Of a stretch of 47,159 bases of DNA, positions 1 through 10,217 are shown piece by piece. This stretch comes from Acholeplasma granularum ATCC 19168 (lineage in GTDB: Bacteria; Bacillota_I; Bacilli_A; Acholeplasmatales; Acholeplasmataceae). Every line of letters begins with the position of its first letter. Position 1 is the stretch's first letter. Location: assembly GCF_000526235.1 (NCBI RefSeq), contig NZ_JAFR01000002.1, positions 1-47,159 of the forward strand, written 5' to 3'. The translations under genes and the position numbers were made by a program. The notes beneath the pieces were generated by a model that saw nothing but the letters and a program-made list of their open reading frames with translations, was not told the DNA's origin and did no database searches.

Positions 1-39
1 TCTTTGAAAAGTAGATAAATGATGTCTGAAAAGAAACAA

Positions 40-2892
<2,853 letters not shown>

Positions 2893-2916
2893 TATCGTGA
2901 TGATTCGCATCACATT

Positions 2917-2941
2917 CTTTTCAGAGAAAATCATTTATCTA
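2917..2941 (+). other. 3' arm of 23S rRNA processing stem
   Basis: CTTTTCAGA (2917-2925) and ATCATTTATCTA (2930-2941) are exact reverse complements of TCTGAAAAG (25-33) and TAGATAAATGAT (12-23), on the other side of the 23S gene. The two flanks can form a long stem with one small asymmetric internal loop. Such stems bracket 23S in pre-rRNA and are normally cut by RNase III. The pairing is seen; the processing role is inferred. Confidence 0.85.
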
Positions 2942-2956
2942 GTTTTGAGAGTAATA

Positions 2957-3071
<115 letters not shown>

Positions 3072-3131
3072 TTACTTTCTTAAATTAAACAAAATAAACA
3101 ATTCGTGTCACCCATGTATTATCAATTGTAA

Positions 3132-3208
3132 GCCTACTTAGCTCAGTTGGTTAGAGCACCTGACTGTTAATCAGGGGGTCGCTGGTTCGAGTCCAGCAGT
3201 GGGCGCCA
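3132..3208 (+). tRNA. tRNA-Asn (GTT)
   Basis: Cloverleaf of 77 nt with encoded CCA. The acceptor stem GCCTACT pairs with AGTGGGC (one G-U), the anticodon stem is CCTGA/TCAGG, and the loop CTGTTAA carries anticodon GTT. It lies 60 nt after 5S and before a terminator, so it is probably the last gene of the rRNA transcript. Confidence 0.96.
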
Positions 3209-3222
3209 CTAATTAATATATA

Positions 3223-3246
3223 CCTCACTTTATTGTGGGGTTTTAT
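3223..3246 (+). terminator. Rho-independent terminator of rRNA-tRNA-Asn operon
   Basis: CCTCAC (3223-3228) pairs with GTGGGG (3235-3240), including one T-G pair, with a 6-nt loop, followed by TTTTATT. Confidence 0.8.
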
Positions 3247-3348
3247 TATGCAAGAAAATCATATATTTTCTATATTTATGAAAAAATCTATCATATTAGT
3301 AATAATCATGTATAATACATATAGAATATTTAACGAGGTTATTACAAG

Positions 3349-3651
3349 ATGCAATTTTTATTTAATGTTTTTCCAATTATATCTTTATCAATATTTATAT
3401 TAGTATTTGCTTCTATTATTTATACAGTTATTAAGGGTTTAACAGCTAAACATAAACCAATAAAAACTTTTAGAATTAATAATAAAAAGTATTTATTATA
3501 CTCTTATCAAACATATTATAAATATAGCAATCAAATTATTTATGAACTGAAAAACGAATTAGGTGAATCTTTAGGTAAGTTTAACAATTTGAATGATATA
3601 TTATTATTGTTAAATATCGATGAATTTCCAAATGAAGATCAATTTATGTAA
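3349..3651 (+). CDS. small single-pass membrane protein, unrecognised
   Basis: 100 residues. Residues 5-32 form one strong hydrophobic segment. The remainder is a basic, Tyr- and Asn-rich tail that is probably cytoplasmic, ending in an acidic stretch. A GAGG-like site lies about 11 nt before the ATG, and a TATAAT at 3311-3316 is a possible -10 without a good -35. It stands 12 nt upstream of udk and may share its transcript. I recognise no family. The AT-rich codon use matches the surrounding genes, so it is likely a real gene of unknown role. Confidence 0.7.
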   Translation: MQFLFNVFPIISLSIFILVFASIIYTVIKGLTAKHKPIKTFRINNKKYLLYSYQTYYKYSNQIIYELKNELGESLGKFNNLNDILLLLNIDEFPNEDQFM

Positions 3652-3663
3652 AGGATTAAAAAT

Positions 3664-4281
3664 ATGAAAAAACCATTTTTTATGATTGTTGCAGGAGGTT
3701 CTGCATCTGGTAAATCAACAGTCGTTAAGTCAATTTTAAAAAAATCAGGCATACAAAATGTGCTAGTAATCAATCAAGATGATTACTATTTAGATCAAAA
3801 AGATATTCCAATGTCAGAACGTATAAAGATGAATTATGATAGTCCTGAAAGTGTGGATATTGAGTTATTAAAGAATGATTTAAACCAATTATTACAAGGA
3901 AAATCAATTGAAAAACCAATTTATGACTATAATTTGTATACAAGAAGTGAAAAAAAAGAGATAATAGAACCAAAACCAATTATTATATTAGAAGGTATTT
4001 TAAGTTTAACTGACCAAAATATTAGAGACTTAGCAGACCTTAAATTATATGTTGAATTAGATGATGATCTTCGTTTCATCAGACGTTTAACAAGAGATGT
4101 TAAAGATAGAGGACGTTCAATGAACTCTGTTATTGAACAATATTTAAAGACTGTAAAACCAATGTATCATCTTTATGTAAAACCAACAAAACGTCATGCG
4201 GATATGATCATTCCAAATGATGAAAAACATTCAACAGCAGTTGATGTAATTGTAAATATGTTAAAAACAATTAAGGAGTAA
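3664..4281 (+). CDS. udk: uridine kinase
   Basis: 205 residues, the usual length for bacterial Udk. It phosphorylates uridine and cytidine to UMP and CMP in pyrimidine salvage, in the cytosol. A P-loop GGSASGKST lies at residues 11-19, the substrate-contacting QDDYYLD near 38-44, the YDxP-like stretch YDSPES near 58-63, IILEGIL near 107-113 and a RRLxRD-type lid (RRLTRDVKDRGR) near 139-150. An AAAGGA ribosome site precedes the ATG. The next gene starts 2 nt after its stop, so udk, mtnN and the DJ-1 gene form one operon. Close relatives, phosphoribulokinase-like kinases, are less likely at this length. Confidence 0.93.
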   Translation: MKKPFFMIVAGGSASGKSTVVKSILKKSGIQNVLVINQDDYYLDQKDIPMSERIKMNYDSPESVDIELLKNDLNQLLQGKSIEKPIYDYNLYTRSEKKEIIEPKPIIILEGILSLTDQNIRDLADLKLYVELDDDLRFIRRLTRDVKDRGRSMNSVIEQYLKTVKPMYHLYVKPTKRHADMIIPNDEKHSTAVDVIVNMLKTIKE

Positions 4282-4283
4282 CA

Positions 4284-4913
4284 ATGATACTATTAGTTGC
4301 AGCTATGGATTCGGAAGTTAATGAAATACTACCTCATTTAGAGCTTATTTCATCTAAACCTTATCCAATATACGAAGGTCAAATTCAATCTAAAAATGTA
4401 GCACTAATTATTACAGGTGTTGGTAAAACTAATGCATCCAGTGCACTCACATATTTAATTACTTTATATCCACATGCTAAATTAATCATTAATTTAGGCA
4501 TTGTTGGTGGTTATAAAGTTTTACTACATGAAACTTACATTGTTTGTGAGAGTACTTATCATGATGTTGATTTAACCGTATTTAATTACGAAAAAGGTCA
4601 AATTCCAAATTTTCCTACTATATATTTACCTGATACTAATATATTAAATAAATTTACAAATTACCCACGAATTAGACTTTATACTGGAGATATATTTTCC
4701 TTAAAACCTATTTCAAATGAACCTTATATAGTAGATATGGAAGGTACTAGCCTCTTTCAAGTAGCATTTAGATTTAATTATCCAATAATATCACTAAAAA
4801 TAGTATCTGATGTAATAGGTAGTAAAGAACAATTAAATGATTATCAAACCAATGAAATGAGTTTATCTAATAGATTAAGAAATACTCTAATAGAAGTAAT
4901 GGAGGTTTTATAA
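4284..4913 (+). CDS. mtnN: 5'-methylthioadenosine/S-adenosylhomocysteine nucleosidase
   Basis: 209 residues, somewhat shorter than the ~230 of well-studied members. The family cleaves adenine from MTA, SAH and 5'-deoxyadenosine, removing inhibitory by-products of SAM use. The N-terminal AMDSEV holds the acid matching E. coli Glu12. GVGKTNAS (47-54) is the conserved glycine loop, VDMEGTS (~149-155) carries the Glu that binds the ribose, and SDVIG (~173-177) carries the catalytic Asp, so the active site looks intact. An AAGGAG site ending just after the udk stop codon serves it. Its position between a nucleoside kinase and a DJ-1 protein fits salvage or damage repair. Another purine-nucleoside phosphorylase-like activity cannot be fully excluded. 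Confidence 0.85.
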   Translation: MILLVAAMDSEVNEILPHLELISSKPYPIYEGQIQSKNVALIITGVGKTNASSALTYLITLYPHAKLIINLGIVGGYKVLLHETYIVCESTYHDVDLTVFNYEKGQIPNFPTIYLPDTNILNKFTNYPRIRLYTGDIFSLKPISNEPYIVDMEGTSLFQVAFRFNYPIISLKIVSDVIGSKEQLNDYQTNEMSLSNRLRNTLIEVMEVL

Positions 4914-5458
4914 TGAAAGGTTTAATTATATTTTCTAATGGTATGGAAGATAATGAATCACTTTCAACTTTGAGTTTATTACGCCGTGCTGGTATAATCA
5001 TAGATTCTGCCACAATTGAAGATAATTTATTAGTCAAAACTGCCTTTGGAATAAATGTTTATGCAGATAAAAATCTACATAAAATTAACTCAGATGATTA
5101 TCAATTTTTAATCGTTCCAGGTGGTGGATATGTTTCAAAAGTTATAGATAATGATGTCTTTATTAAAAAAACAATTAAGGCCTTTCATGATAAGGAAAAA
5201 GACATATACGCAATCTGTGCTGCACCACGCTTTTTAGGTCAATTAAACCTGTTAAATGGACTAGACTATACAGCGTTTCCTGGTTCTGAAAAAGATGCCT
5301 TAAATGGAAATTACAAGCCTCAAGAAAAAGTTGTGGTAACACCTAAAATTATTACAGCAAGATCAGCAGGAAGTGTCATTGAATTTGTCTATGAAATTGT
5401 AAAGAAAAACATAAATGAACAAGAAGCTAAATCGCTTATTAAAAGCATTATGTATTAA
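4913..5458 (+). CDS. DJ-1/PfpI family protein
   Basis: 181 residues spanning one class I glutamine amidotransferase-like DJ-1 domain. The Glu of GMEDNE (~10-15) and the Cys of the nucleophile elbow AICAAP (~99-104) form the usual Glu-Cys pair. VPGGGYVSKV (~66-75) is the conserved glycine loop. Members act as deglycases, chaperones or hydrolases, so the substrate cannot be told. The start codon overlaps the mtnN stop (TAATG), so translation is probably coupled. A promoter for the tRNA cluster follows within 40 nt. Confidence 0.85.
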   Translation: MKGLIIFSNGMEDNESLSTLSLLRRAGIIIDSATIEDNLLVKTAFGINVYADKNLHKINSDDYQFLIVPGGGYVSKVIDNDVFIKKTIKAFHDKEKDIYAICAAPRFLGQLNLLNGLDYTAFPGSEKDALNGNYKPQEKVVVTPKIITARSAGSVIEFVYEIVKKNINEQEAKSLIKSIMY

Positions 5459-5492
5459 AAAAAATAATTAAAATAAAAAATTATATTTATTG

Positions 5493-5520
5493 TTGACAAA
5501 TCATAATAAATTGATATAAT
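5493..5520 (+). promoter_or_regulatory. promoter of tRNA-Glu/Arg
   Basis: Consensus TTGACA (5493-5498), a 16-nt spacer and TATAAT (5515-5520), 18 nt before tRNA-Glu. One of the strongest sigma-A type promoters in the window. Confidence 0.88.
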
Positions 5521-5538
5521 TATACATGCGCACAAAGT

Positions 5539-5614
5539 GGCCCGTTGGAGAAACGGTTAACTCACATGCCTTTCACGCATGCATTCACGGGTTCGAATCC
5601 CGTACGGGTCACCA
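5539..5614 (+). tRNA. tRNA-Glu (TTC)
   Basis: 76 nt with encoded CCA. Acceptor GGCCCGT pairs with ACGGGTC. The anticodon stem is CATGC/GCATG with loop CTTTCAC, anticodon TTC. First gene of a four-tRNA cluster. Confidence 0.95.
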
Positions 5615-5621
5615 CTTAATT

Positions 5622-5698
5622 GCACCCATAGCTCAATTGGATAGAGCGTTTGACTACGGATCAAAAGGTTAGGGGTTCAAGTCCTCTTGGGTGCGCCA
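5622..5698 (+). tRNA. tRNA-Arg (ACG)
   Basis: 77 nt with encoded CCA. Acceptor GCACCCA/TGGGTGC. The anticodon stem is TTTGA/TCAAA with loop CTACGGA, anticodon ACG. A34 would need deamination to inosine to read all CGN codons. 7 nt after tRNA-Glu, same transcript. Confidence 0.95.
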
Positions 5699-5706
5699 TA
5701 TTATCA

Positions 5707-5735
5707 TTGACAATAAAAATTTTATTTGATAAAAT
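5707..5735 (+). promoter_or_regulatory. promoter of tRNA-Pro/Gly
   Basis: TTGACA (5707-5712), a 17-nt spacer and TAAAAT (5730-5735), 21 nt before tRNA-Pro. The four-gene cluster is therefore probably two transcription units. Confidence 0.82.
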
Positions 5736-5756
5736 AATTAAGCATGAATAAATAAT

Positions 5757-5833
5757 CGGGAAGTAGCTCAGCTTGGTGGAGCACTTGGTTTGGGACCAAG
5801 GGGCCGCAGGTTCAAATCCTGTCTTCCCGACCA
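5757..5833 (+). tRNA. tRNA-Pro (TGG)
   Basis: 77 nt with encoded CCA. Acceptor CGGGAAG/CTTCCCG. The anticodon stem is CTTGG/CCAAG with loop TTTGGGA, anticodon TGG. C1 at the acceptor end is normal for bacterial tRNA-Pro. Confidence 0.95.
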
Positions 5834-5841
5834 TTATTTTC

Positions 5842-5916
5842 GCGGGTGTCGTATAATGGTTATTACCCCAGCCTTCCAAGCTGAAGATGGCGGTTCGATT
5901 CCGCTCACCCGCTCCA
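5842..5916 (+). tRNA. tRNA-Gly (TCC)
   Basis: 75 nt with encoded CCA. Acceptor GCGGGTG/CACCCGC. The anticodon loop CTTCCAA carries anticodon TCC. 8 nt after tRNA-Pro. Confidence 0.95.
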
Positions 5917-5930
5917 TCTATTTAAATTAT

Positions 5931-5957
5931 AAAGACCTTTTAAAGGTCTTTTTTTTA
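5931..5957 (+). terminator. terminator of tRNA cluster
   Basis: AAAGACCTTT followed by its complement AAAGGTCTTT with almost no loop, then a T-run. It ends the tRNA transcript just before the copper promoter. Confidence 0.85.
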
Positions 5958-5975
5958 ATTTTATAGACGACTTAT

Positions 5976-6029
5976 TTGACATATATAAAAAGTATATGGT
6001 AATATAAATATATACCCCCTATATAGGGG
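5976..6029 (+). promoter_or_regulatory. copA promoter with CsoR-type operator
   Basis: TTGACA (5976-5981), then extended -10 TGGTAATAT (TG at 5997, hexamer 6000-6005) with an 18-nt spacer. The perfect 14-bp palindrome CCCCTATATAGGGG (6016-6029) lies just downstream, over the expected transcription start. G-tract palindromes of this form are known CsoR copper-repressor sites. The operator position is seen; Cu(I)-dependent derepression is inferred. No csoR gene occurs in this window. Confidence 0.8.
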
Positions 6030-6052
6030 AGGTAACTCAGAGGTGAATACAA

Positions 6053-8290
6053 ATGAAACAAGAAACATTTAATGTAAAAGGTATGACTTGTGCTGCCTGT
6101 GTAGCAAGTGTAGAAAGGGCAACCAAAAAATTAAACGGTGTTGAAGATGTTAGTGTAAACCTTACAACTGAAAAATTAACACTTAAATTTGATCCTACTT
6201 TACTAGAGATAAAAGATATTGAAAAAGCAGTTAAAGATGCTGGATATACACTTGATCAAAATCTTATGAATTTTGATGCACATCAACTCATAAAGGAGAA
6301 ACAAACCCACAGTTTATGGAAAAGATTTTTAATATCTTCAATCTTTTCATTACCACTTCTTTACATATCAATGGGACCGATGATTGGATTATATTTACCT
6401 GATTTTATGCATCCTGATAAAAATCCACTTACCTTTACCATATTACAACTGTTATTAACAACTCCTGTAATGATTACTGGATATTCATACTTTAAAAATG
6501 GCTTTAAAACCCTTTTTAAGTTAAACCCAAACATGGATTCATTAATTGGTATTGGAACCTCTGCGGCCTATATTTATGGTGTATATGCGCTTGTTATGAT
6601 TATACTAGGTAACAATCACTTTGTGCATCAACTTTATTTTGAATCAGCAGCTGTAATCTTAACACTTATAACGCTAGGTAAGTATTTAGAATCAGTATCT
6701 AAAGGTAAAACATCACAAGCAATTAAAAAACTAATTGGATTATCACCTAAAGAGGCACGTATCTTAAAAGATGGTATAGAAGTTCTTATCCCAATTGATG
6801 ATGTAGTAGTAGGAGATATTATTATTGTAAAACCTGGTGATAAAATACCTGTGGATGGACTTATTATTGAAGGGTATTCTTCAATCGATGAATCAATGAT
6901 TACAGGTGAATCCATTCCAGTTGAAAAATCAGTTAATGATTTAGTAATTGGAGCAACCATTAATAAAAACGGTTCGTTTAAATATGAGGCGACAAAAGTT
7001 GGTAAAGACACAGTATTAGCACAAATTATAAAACTCATAGAAGATGCACAAGGATCTAAAGCTCCAATTGCAAAACTAGCCGATATTATTAGTGGATATT
7101 TTGTTCCAGTAGTCATAGCACTAGCTATTATATCAAGTTTACTTTGGTATATTTTTGGTGGAAAAGACTTAAACTTTTCACTTACAATATTTATTACAGT
7201 TTTAGTTATTGCATGTCCTTGTGCGCTTGGTTTGGCAACACCTACTGCAATTATGTTAGGAACAGGTAAGGGTGCTGAAAATGGCATATTAATTAAAGGT
7301 GGTGAAGCATTAGAAACACTACATAAAGTTGATACAATTATTTTAGATAAAACAGGTACAATCACACAAGGAAAACCAGTAGTCACTGATATAATTACTT
7401 TAAATAATCTTAAAGAAGATGAACTACTTATCATTGCAGCTTCTAGTGAAAAGGGCTCAGAACATCCCCTAGCAGAAGCAATCATTAATGAGGCTCATAC
7501 TAGAAACCTTAATCTTGTTAAAATTGATAAATTTGAAGCACTTCCAGGGCATGGTATTCACGTTGTAAAAAATAAAGATAATTACTACTTAGGCAATCAA
7601 AAACTTATGGATAGAAAGTCAATTGATAATAAAGCATTATTAAAAGAATCTGAAAAATTAGCACTTGAAGGTAAAACACCAATGTTTATTGCTAAAAACA
7701 ATGAATTAATTGGGTTAATCGCAGTTGCTGATGTTGTTAAGAAAACATCAAAAAAAGCAGTAGAACGATTAACTAAGTTAGGCATAGAAGTAGTTATGAT
7801 TACAGGAGATAATGAAAAAACTGCACATGCAACTGCAAAAGAAATAGGCATTCAATCAGTACGTGCAGATGTACTACCAGAAGATAAAGCAAATGAAGTT
7901 AAAAACTATCAAAACCAAGGTAAAATTGTAGCGATGGTAGGTGATGGTATTAATGATGCACCAGCTCTTGTACAATCACACGTTGGTATTGCAATAGGTT
8001 CTGGAACCGATGTTGCAATAGAATCAGCAGATATTGTATTAGTTAAAAATGATTTATTAGATGTACTAAATGCAGTTGAATTAAGTCATAAAACAATCAA
8101 AAACATTAAAGAAAACTTATTTTGGGCATTTGCATATAACATTTTAGGTATTCCTATTGCAATGGGCATATTATACCTATTTAATGGTCCACTATTAAAT
8201 CCAATGTTTGCAGCACTAGCTATGAGCTTAAGTTCTGTTTCTGTTGTATTAAATGCACTTAGAATTAAACGTTTTAAAACTAAAAACTAA
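6053..8290 (+). CDS. copA: copper-exporting P1B-type ATPase
   Basis: 745 residues. It pumps Cu(I) out across the membrane at the cost of ATP. One N-terminal heavy-metal domain has GMTCAAC (residues 10-16); many bacterial CopA proteins have two. TM segments are followed by the actuator TGES (~284), the metal-binding CPCALG (~389), phosphorylation loop DKTGT (~433), the HP locus SEHPLAE (~474), GDGINDAP (~636) and the C-terminal [17 protein letters not shown] with the N of the YN motif and MxxSS specify Cu(I)/Ag(I). AGAGGTG lies 9 nt before the ATG. It is followed by copZ after 12 nt, and both sit behind the CsoR-type site. Confidence 0.96.
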   Translation: MKQETFNVKGMTCAACVASVERATKKLNGVEDVSVNLTTEKLTLKFDPTLLEIKDIEKAVKDAGYTLDQNLMNFDAHQLIKEKQTHSLWKRFLISSIFSLPLLYISMGPMIGLYLPDFMHPDKNPLTFTILQLLLTTPVMITGYSYFKNGFKTLFKLNPNMDSLIGIGTSAAYIYGVYALVMIILGNNHFVHQLYFESAAVILTLITLGKYLESVSKGKTSQAIKKLIGLSPKEARILKDGIEVLIPIDDVVVGDIIIVKPGDKIPVDGLIIEGYSSIDESMITGESIPVEKSVNDLVIGATINKNGSFKYEATKVGKDTVLAQIIKLIEDAQGSKAPIAKLADIISGYFVPVVIALAIISSLLWYIFGGKDLNFSLTIFITVLVIACPCALGLATPTAIMLGTGKGAENGILIKGGEALETLHKVDTIILDKTGTITQGKPVVTDIITLNNLKEDELLIIAASSEKGSEHPLAEAIINEAHTRNLNLVKIDKFEALPGHGIHVVKNKDNYYLGNQKLMDRKSIDNKALLKESEKLALEGKTPMFIAKNNELIGLIAVADVVKKTSKKAVERLTKLGIEVVMITGDNEKTAHATAKEIGIQSVRADVLPEDKANEVKNYQNQGKIVAMVGDGINDAPALVQSHVGIAIGSGTDVAIESADIVLVKNDLLDVLNAVELSHKTIKNIKENLFWAFAYNILGIPIAMGILYLFNGPLLNPMFAALAMSLSSVSVVLNALRIKRFKTKN

Positions 8291-8302
8291 AAGGAGAAAA
8301 AT

Positions 8303-8512
8303 ATGAAAAAACAAGTATATATTGAAGGTATGCATTGTAAAAACTGTATGGCTAAGGTAGAAAATAAACTATCTGATCTTGAAGGTGTTAAAAGTGCAAA
8401 AGTTAATTTAAATAAAGGTATTGCTACATTAAATCTAAAAAATGATTTAGATAATAGTATTATTAAAGAATCAATTGAAAACTTAGGTTACCAAGTAACA
8501 GATATAAAGTAG
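8303..8512 (+). CDS. copZ: copper chaperone CopZ
   Basis: 69 residues making up a single heavy-metal-associated domain. GMHCKNC (residues 9-15) supplies the two Cys that bind Cu(I), and the beta-alpha-beta-beta-alpha-beta pattern ends in NLGYQVTDI. It carries Cu(I) to CopA or to the regulator in the cytosol. An AAAAGGAG site precedes the ATG, and the terminator directly after it ends the operon. Confidence 0.94.
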   Translation: MKKQVYIEGMHCKNCMAKVENKLSDLEGVKSAKVNLNKGIATLNLKNDLDNSIIKESIENLGYQVTDIK

Positions 8513-8520
8513 TAAAATAA

Positions 8521-8550
8521 GAGTAAACCTAAAATTGGTTTACTCTTTTT
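8521..8550 (+). terminator. terminator of copA-copZ
   Basis: GAGTAAACC (8521-8529) pairs with GGTTTACTC (8537-8545), followed by TTTTT. Confidence 0.9.
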
Positions 8551-8576
8551 CCTATATAATAAAAGAAGGTGTATGT

Positions 8577-9245
8577 ATGAATTTAAATGAAGTACTTATA
8601 TTTTTAGAATCTCAATCAAATCCTTCAAGAAAAAAAACACTCATTAAAGCAGGAGCCAGCATAAATACCTACGGAGTACTTTTAGGTACATTAAGAAAAT
8701 ACGCCGCTCAAATCGGTATAAATCATATACTTGCAAAAGAACTATGGAAAACTCATAATACGGATGCTAGATTACTTGCTATTATGCTTTTTGATGTTGA
8801 TAAATTAACTATAGAAAACATAATTAATGATCTAGAATCTATAGATTTTGTTCAAGTACTAGATGATTATATGTTTAGAGTTATAAAGGATTATAAATTA
8901 ATAAATGAACTTCAAGATAGCCTTAAAAAATATAGAAATGATTTAATGATGCGTGCATATTGGGCAATCTATGTAATCAAAATTGAGGGTCAGTTATTAA
9001 ATCATAATGAAATAGATGAATTAATAACTATTATCACAAATGAATTAATAGATGCAAAGCCACATACCCAGTGGATGATGAACCGTGCATTTGCTACAAT
9101 AGGTATTAAATATGAAAACTATAGAGAAAATGTATTAAAAATATCAGAAAAACTTGGAGTTTATAAAGACATGAAAGTTTCAAAAGGATGTACATCAGCT
9201 TATGTGCCAAGTTGGATAAATGCAGTTATAAAAAATAATAAGTAA
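8577..9245 (+). CDS. AlkD-like DNA alkylation repair protein
   Basis: 222 residues from the ATG at 8577, preceded by AGAAGGTG. An upstream in-frame ATG at 8535 lies inside the copZ terminator and is rejected. The helical HEAT-like pattern with LLGTLRKYAAQIG, LAKELWKTHNTDARLLAIML and a C-terminal HTQWMMNRAFATIGI plus KVSKGCTSAYVPSWI matches the AlkD-like family (PF08713). AlkD itself removes bulky cationic alkylpurines; more distant members are uncharacterised, so the activity is uncertain. It lies between the copper operon and a separate promoter at 9264 and is probably monocistronic. Confidence 0.72.
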   Translation: MNLNEVLIFLESQSNPSRKKTLIKAGASINTYGVLLGTLRKYAAQIGINHILAKELWKTHNTDARLLAIMLFDVDKLTIENIINDLESIDFVQVLDDYMFRVIKDYKLINELQDSLKKYRNDLMMRAYWAIYVIKIEGQLLNHNEIDELITIITNELIDAKPHTQWMMNRAFATIGIKYENYRENVLKISEKLGVYKDMKVSKGCTSAYVPSWINAVIKNNK

Positions 9246-9263
9246 TTTATTTCATAAAATATT

Positions 9264-9292
9264 TTGATTAATTAAACTAATTAGTTTATAAT
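9264..9292 (+). promoter_or_regulatory. promoter of SHOCT/GGDEF-EAL gene group
   Basis: TTGATT (9264-9269), a 17-nt spacer and TATAAT (9287-9292), 36 nt before the ATG at 9328. It probably reads through to the gene at 10218, as no terminator is seen between them. Confidence 0.75.
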
Positions 9293-9327
9293 AACTTTGT
9301 TGAGGCTTAATAATAGGGGGTTTATCA

Positions 9328-9765
9328 ATGAATAAAACGTTTCTAACGGTATCACAAGTATTTCAAATTTTAGGTAGTTTAGTTACTTCATTTTATATAG
9401 TTTTTATTGGACAAATGATATTTATGTTCAACAGTGGTGCTGGTTTTAGTACGATTACACTCTTTATAGTCTTAATTATTGTATCGCTATATATACTTGT
9501 ATTTATCAGATTTAATCAAGCAAAAACCAATTCACTCATGAAAACTGAAATCATTATTTATAGTATAGCTTTTATTATTACAGGTAATATTTTAGCAGGT
9601 GTATTTGGGTTAGTTGGTGCCTTAAGTCAAGATTCAAATACAACCAATAACAATGAGTCTTCAATTGAACAAAAACTTAAAGATTTAGATAATTTATTCG
9701 ATAAAGGGCTTATTAGTTTAGAAGAATACCAAGAACGTCGTAGAAGAATTATCGAATCAATCTAA
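9328..9765 (+). CDS. membrane protein with C-terminal SHOCT domain
   Basis: 145 residues. Three hydrophobic segments (~8-34, 40-62 and 75-97) are followed by an Asn-rich linker. The C-terminal ~33-residue SHOCT motif has EQKLKDLDNLFDKGLISLEEY then RRRRIIESI. SHOCT is a short helical domain found at the ends of many membrane proteins and thought to mediate oligomerisation; no enzymatic role is known. The strong GGGGG ribosome site fixes the start. It is a paralogue of the next gene (both open MNKT-LTV-QVF) and shares the SHOCT tail with the protein at 11864-12544. Confidence 0.82.
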   Translation: MNKTFLTVSQVFQILGSLVTSFYIVFIGQMIFMFNSGAGFSTITLFIVLIIVSLYILVFIRFNQAKTNSLMKTEIIIYSIAFIITGNILAGVFGLVGALSQDSNTTNNNESSIEQKLKDLDNLFDKGLISLEEYQERRRRIIESI

Positions 9766-9782
9766 GGTAAAGGTATAAATTT

Positions 9783-10154
9783 ATGAATAAAACATTATTA
9801 ACAGTTGCACAAGTATTTTCAATCATTTCTGGTGCACTCATGATTTTCCCATTTGGAATATTTATATTACCCTTGATATTAGCATTCTTTAACTTTAAAG
9901 CTGCAACTATTATGGGAAAAGCTAAAGAAGGACAAGCAACTAAAGAACAAGTAACAAACTATAGTATTTATCTAATTTTTACATCAACAATTGCAGGTAT
10001 TTGTGGACTGGTTGCTGCAAGCACGCAAGACCAAGTATCTGGACTACAATCTGTAGAACAAAAACTAATTGAACTTGATGGTATATATGATAAAGGTTTA
10101 ATTACTAAAGAAGAATATGAAATTCGTCGTAAAAAAATAATCGAATCATTATAG
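9783..10154 (+). CDS. membrane protein with C-terminal SHOCT domain (paralogue)
   Basis: 123 residues. Two or three hydrophobic segments (~7-40 and ~58-77), then SHOCT motif VEQKLIELDGIYDKGLITKE and RRKKIIESL. The N-terminus MNKTLLTVAQVF closely matches MNKTFLTVSQVF of the preceding gene, 17 nt upstream, so the pair arose by tandem duplication. The GGTAAAGG site precedes the ATG. It lies 63 nt before the GGDEF-EAL gene with no terminator, so co-transcription is likely. Function unknown. Confidence 0.82.
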   Translation: MNKTLLTVAQVFSIISGALMIFPFGIFILPLILAFFNFKAATIMGKAKEGQATKEQVTNYSIYLIFTSTIAGICGLVAASTQDQVSGLQSVEQKLIELDGIYDKGLITKEEYEIRRKKIIESL

Positions 10155-10217
10155 TATTTTATATATTCACATAGGTATAGTTATGATACCCCAAAGCATA
10201 ATAAACCGAGGATAAAA

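Noticed and set aside
5661-5879. Minus-strand frame containing GKTGFEPAAPWSQ and RGLEPLTF
   Set aside because: It is antisense to tRNA-Arg, tRNA-Pro and tRNA-Gly. This is a familiar spurious translation of tRNA T-arms; the same applies to the frame at 16863-17078 over tRNA-Cys.
6634-7485. 283-codon minus-strand frame
   Set aside because: Antisense to copA, with serine/isoleucine-rich shadow composition and no ribosome site. copA is unmistakable on the plus strand.
8535-8576. Upstream start that would add 14 residues to the AlkD-like protein
   Set aside because: The ATG at 8535 lies in the stem-loop of the copZ terminator. The ATG at 8577 has a proper ribosome site.
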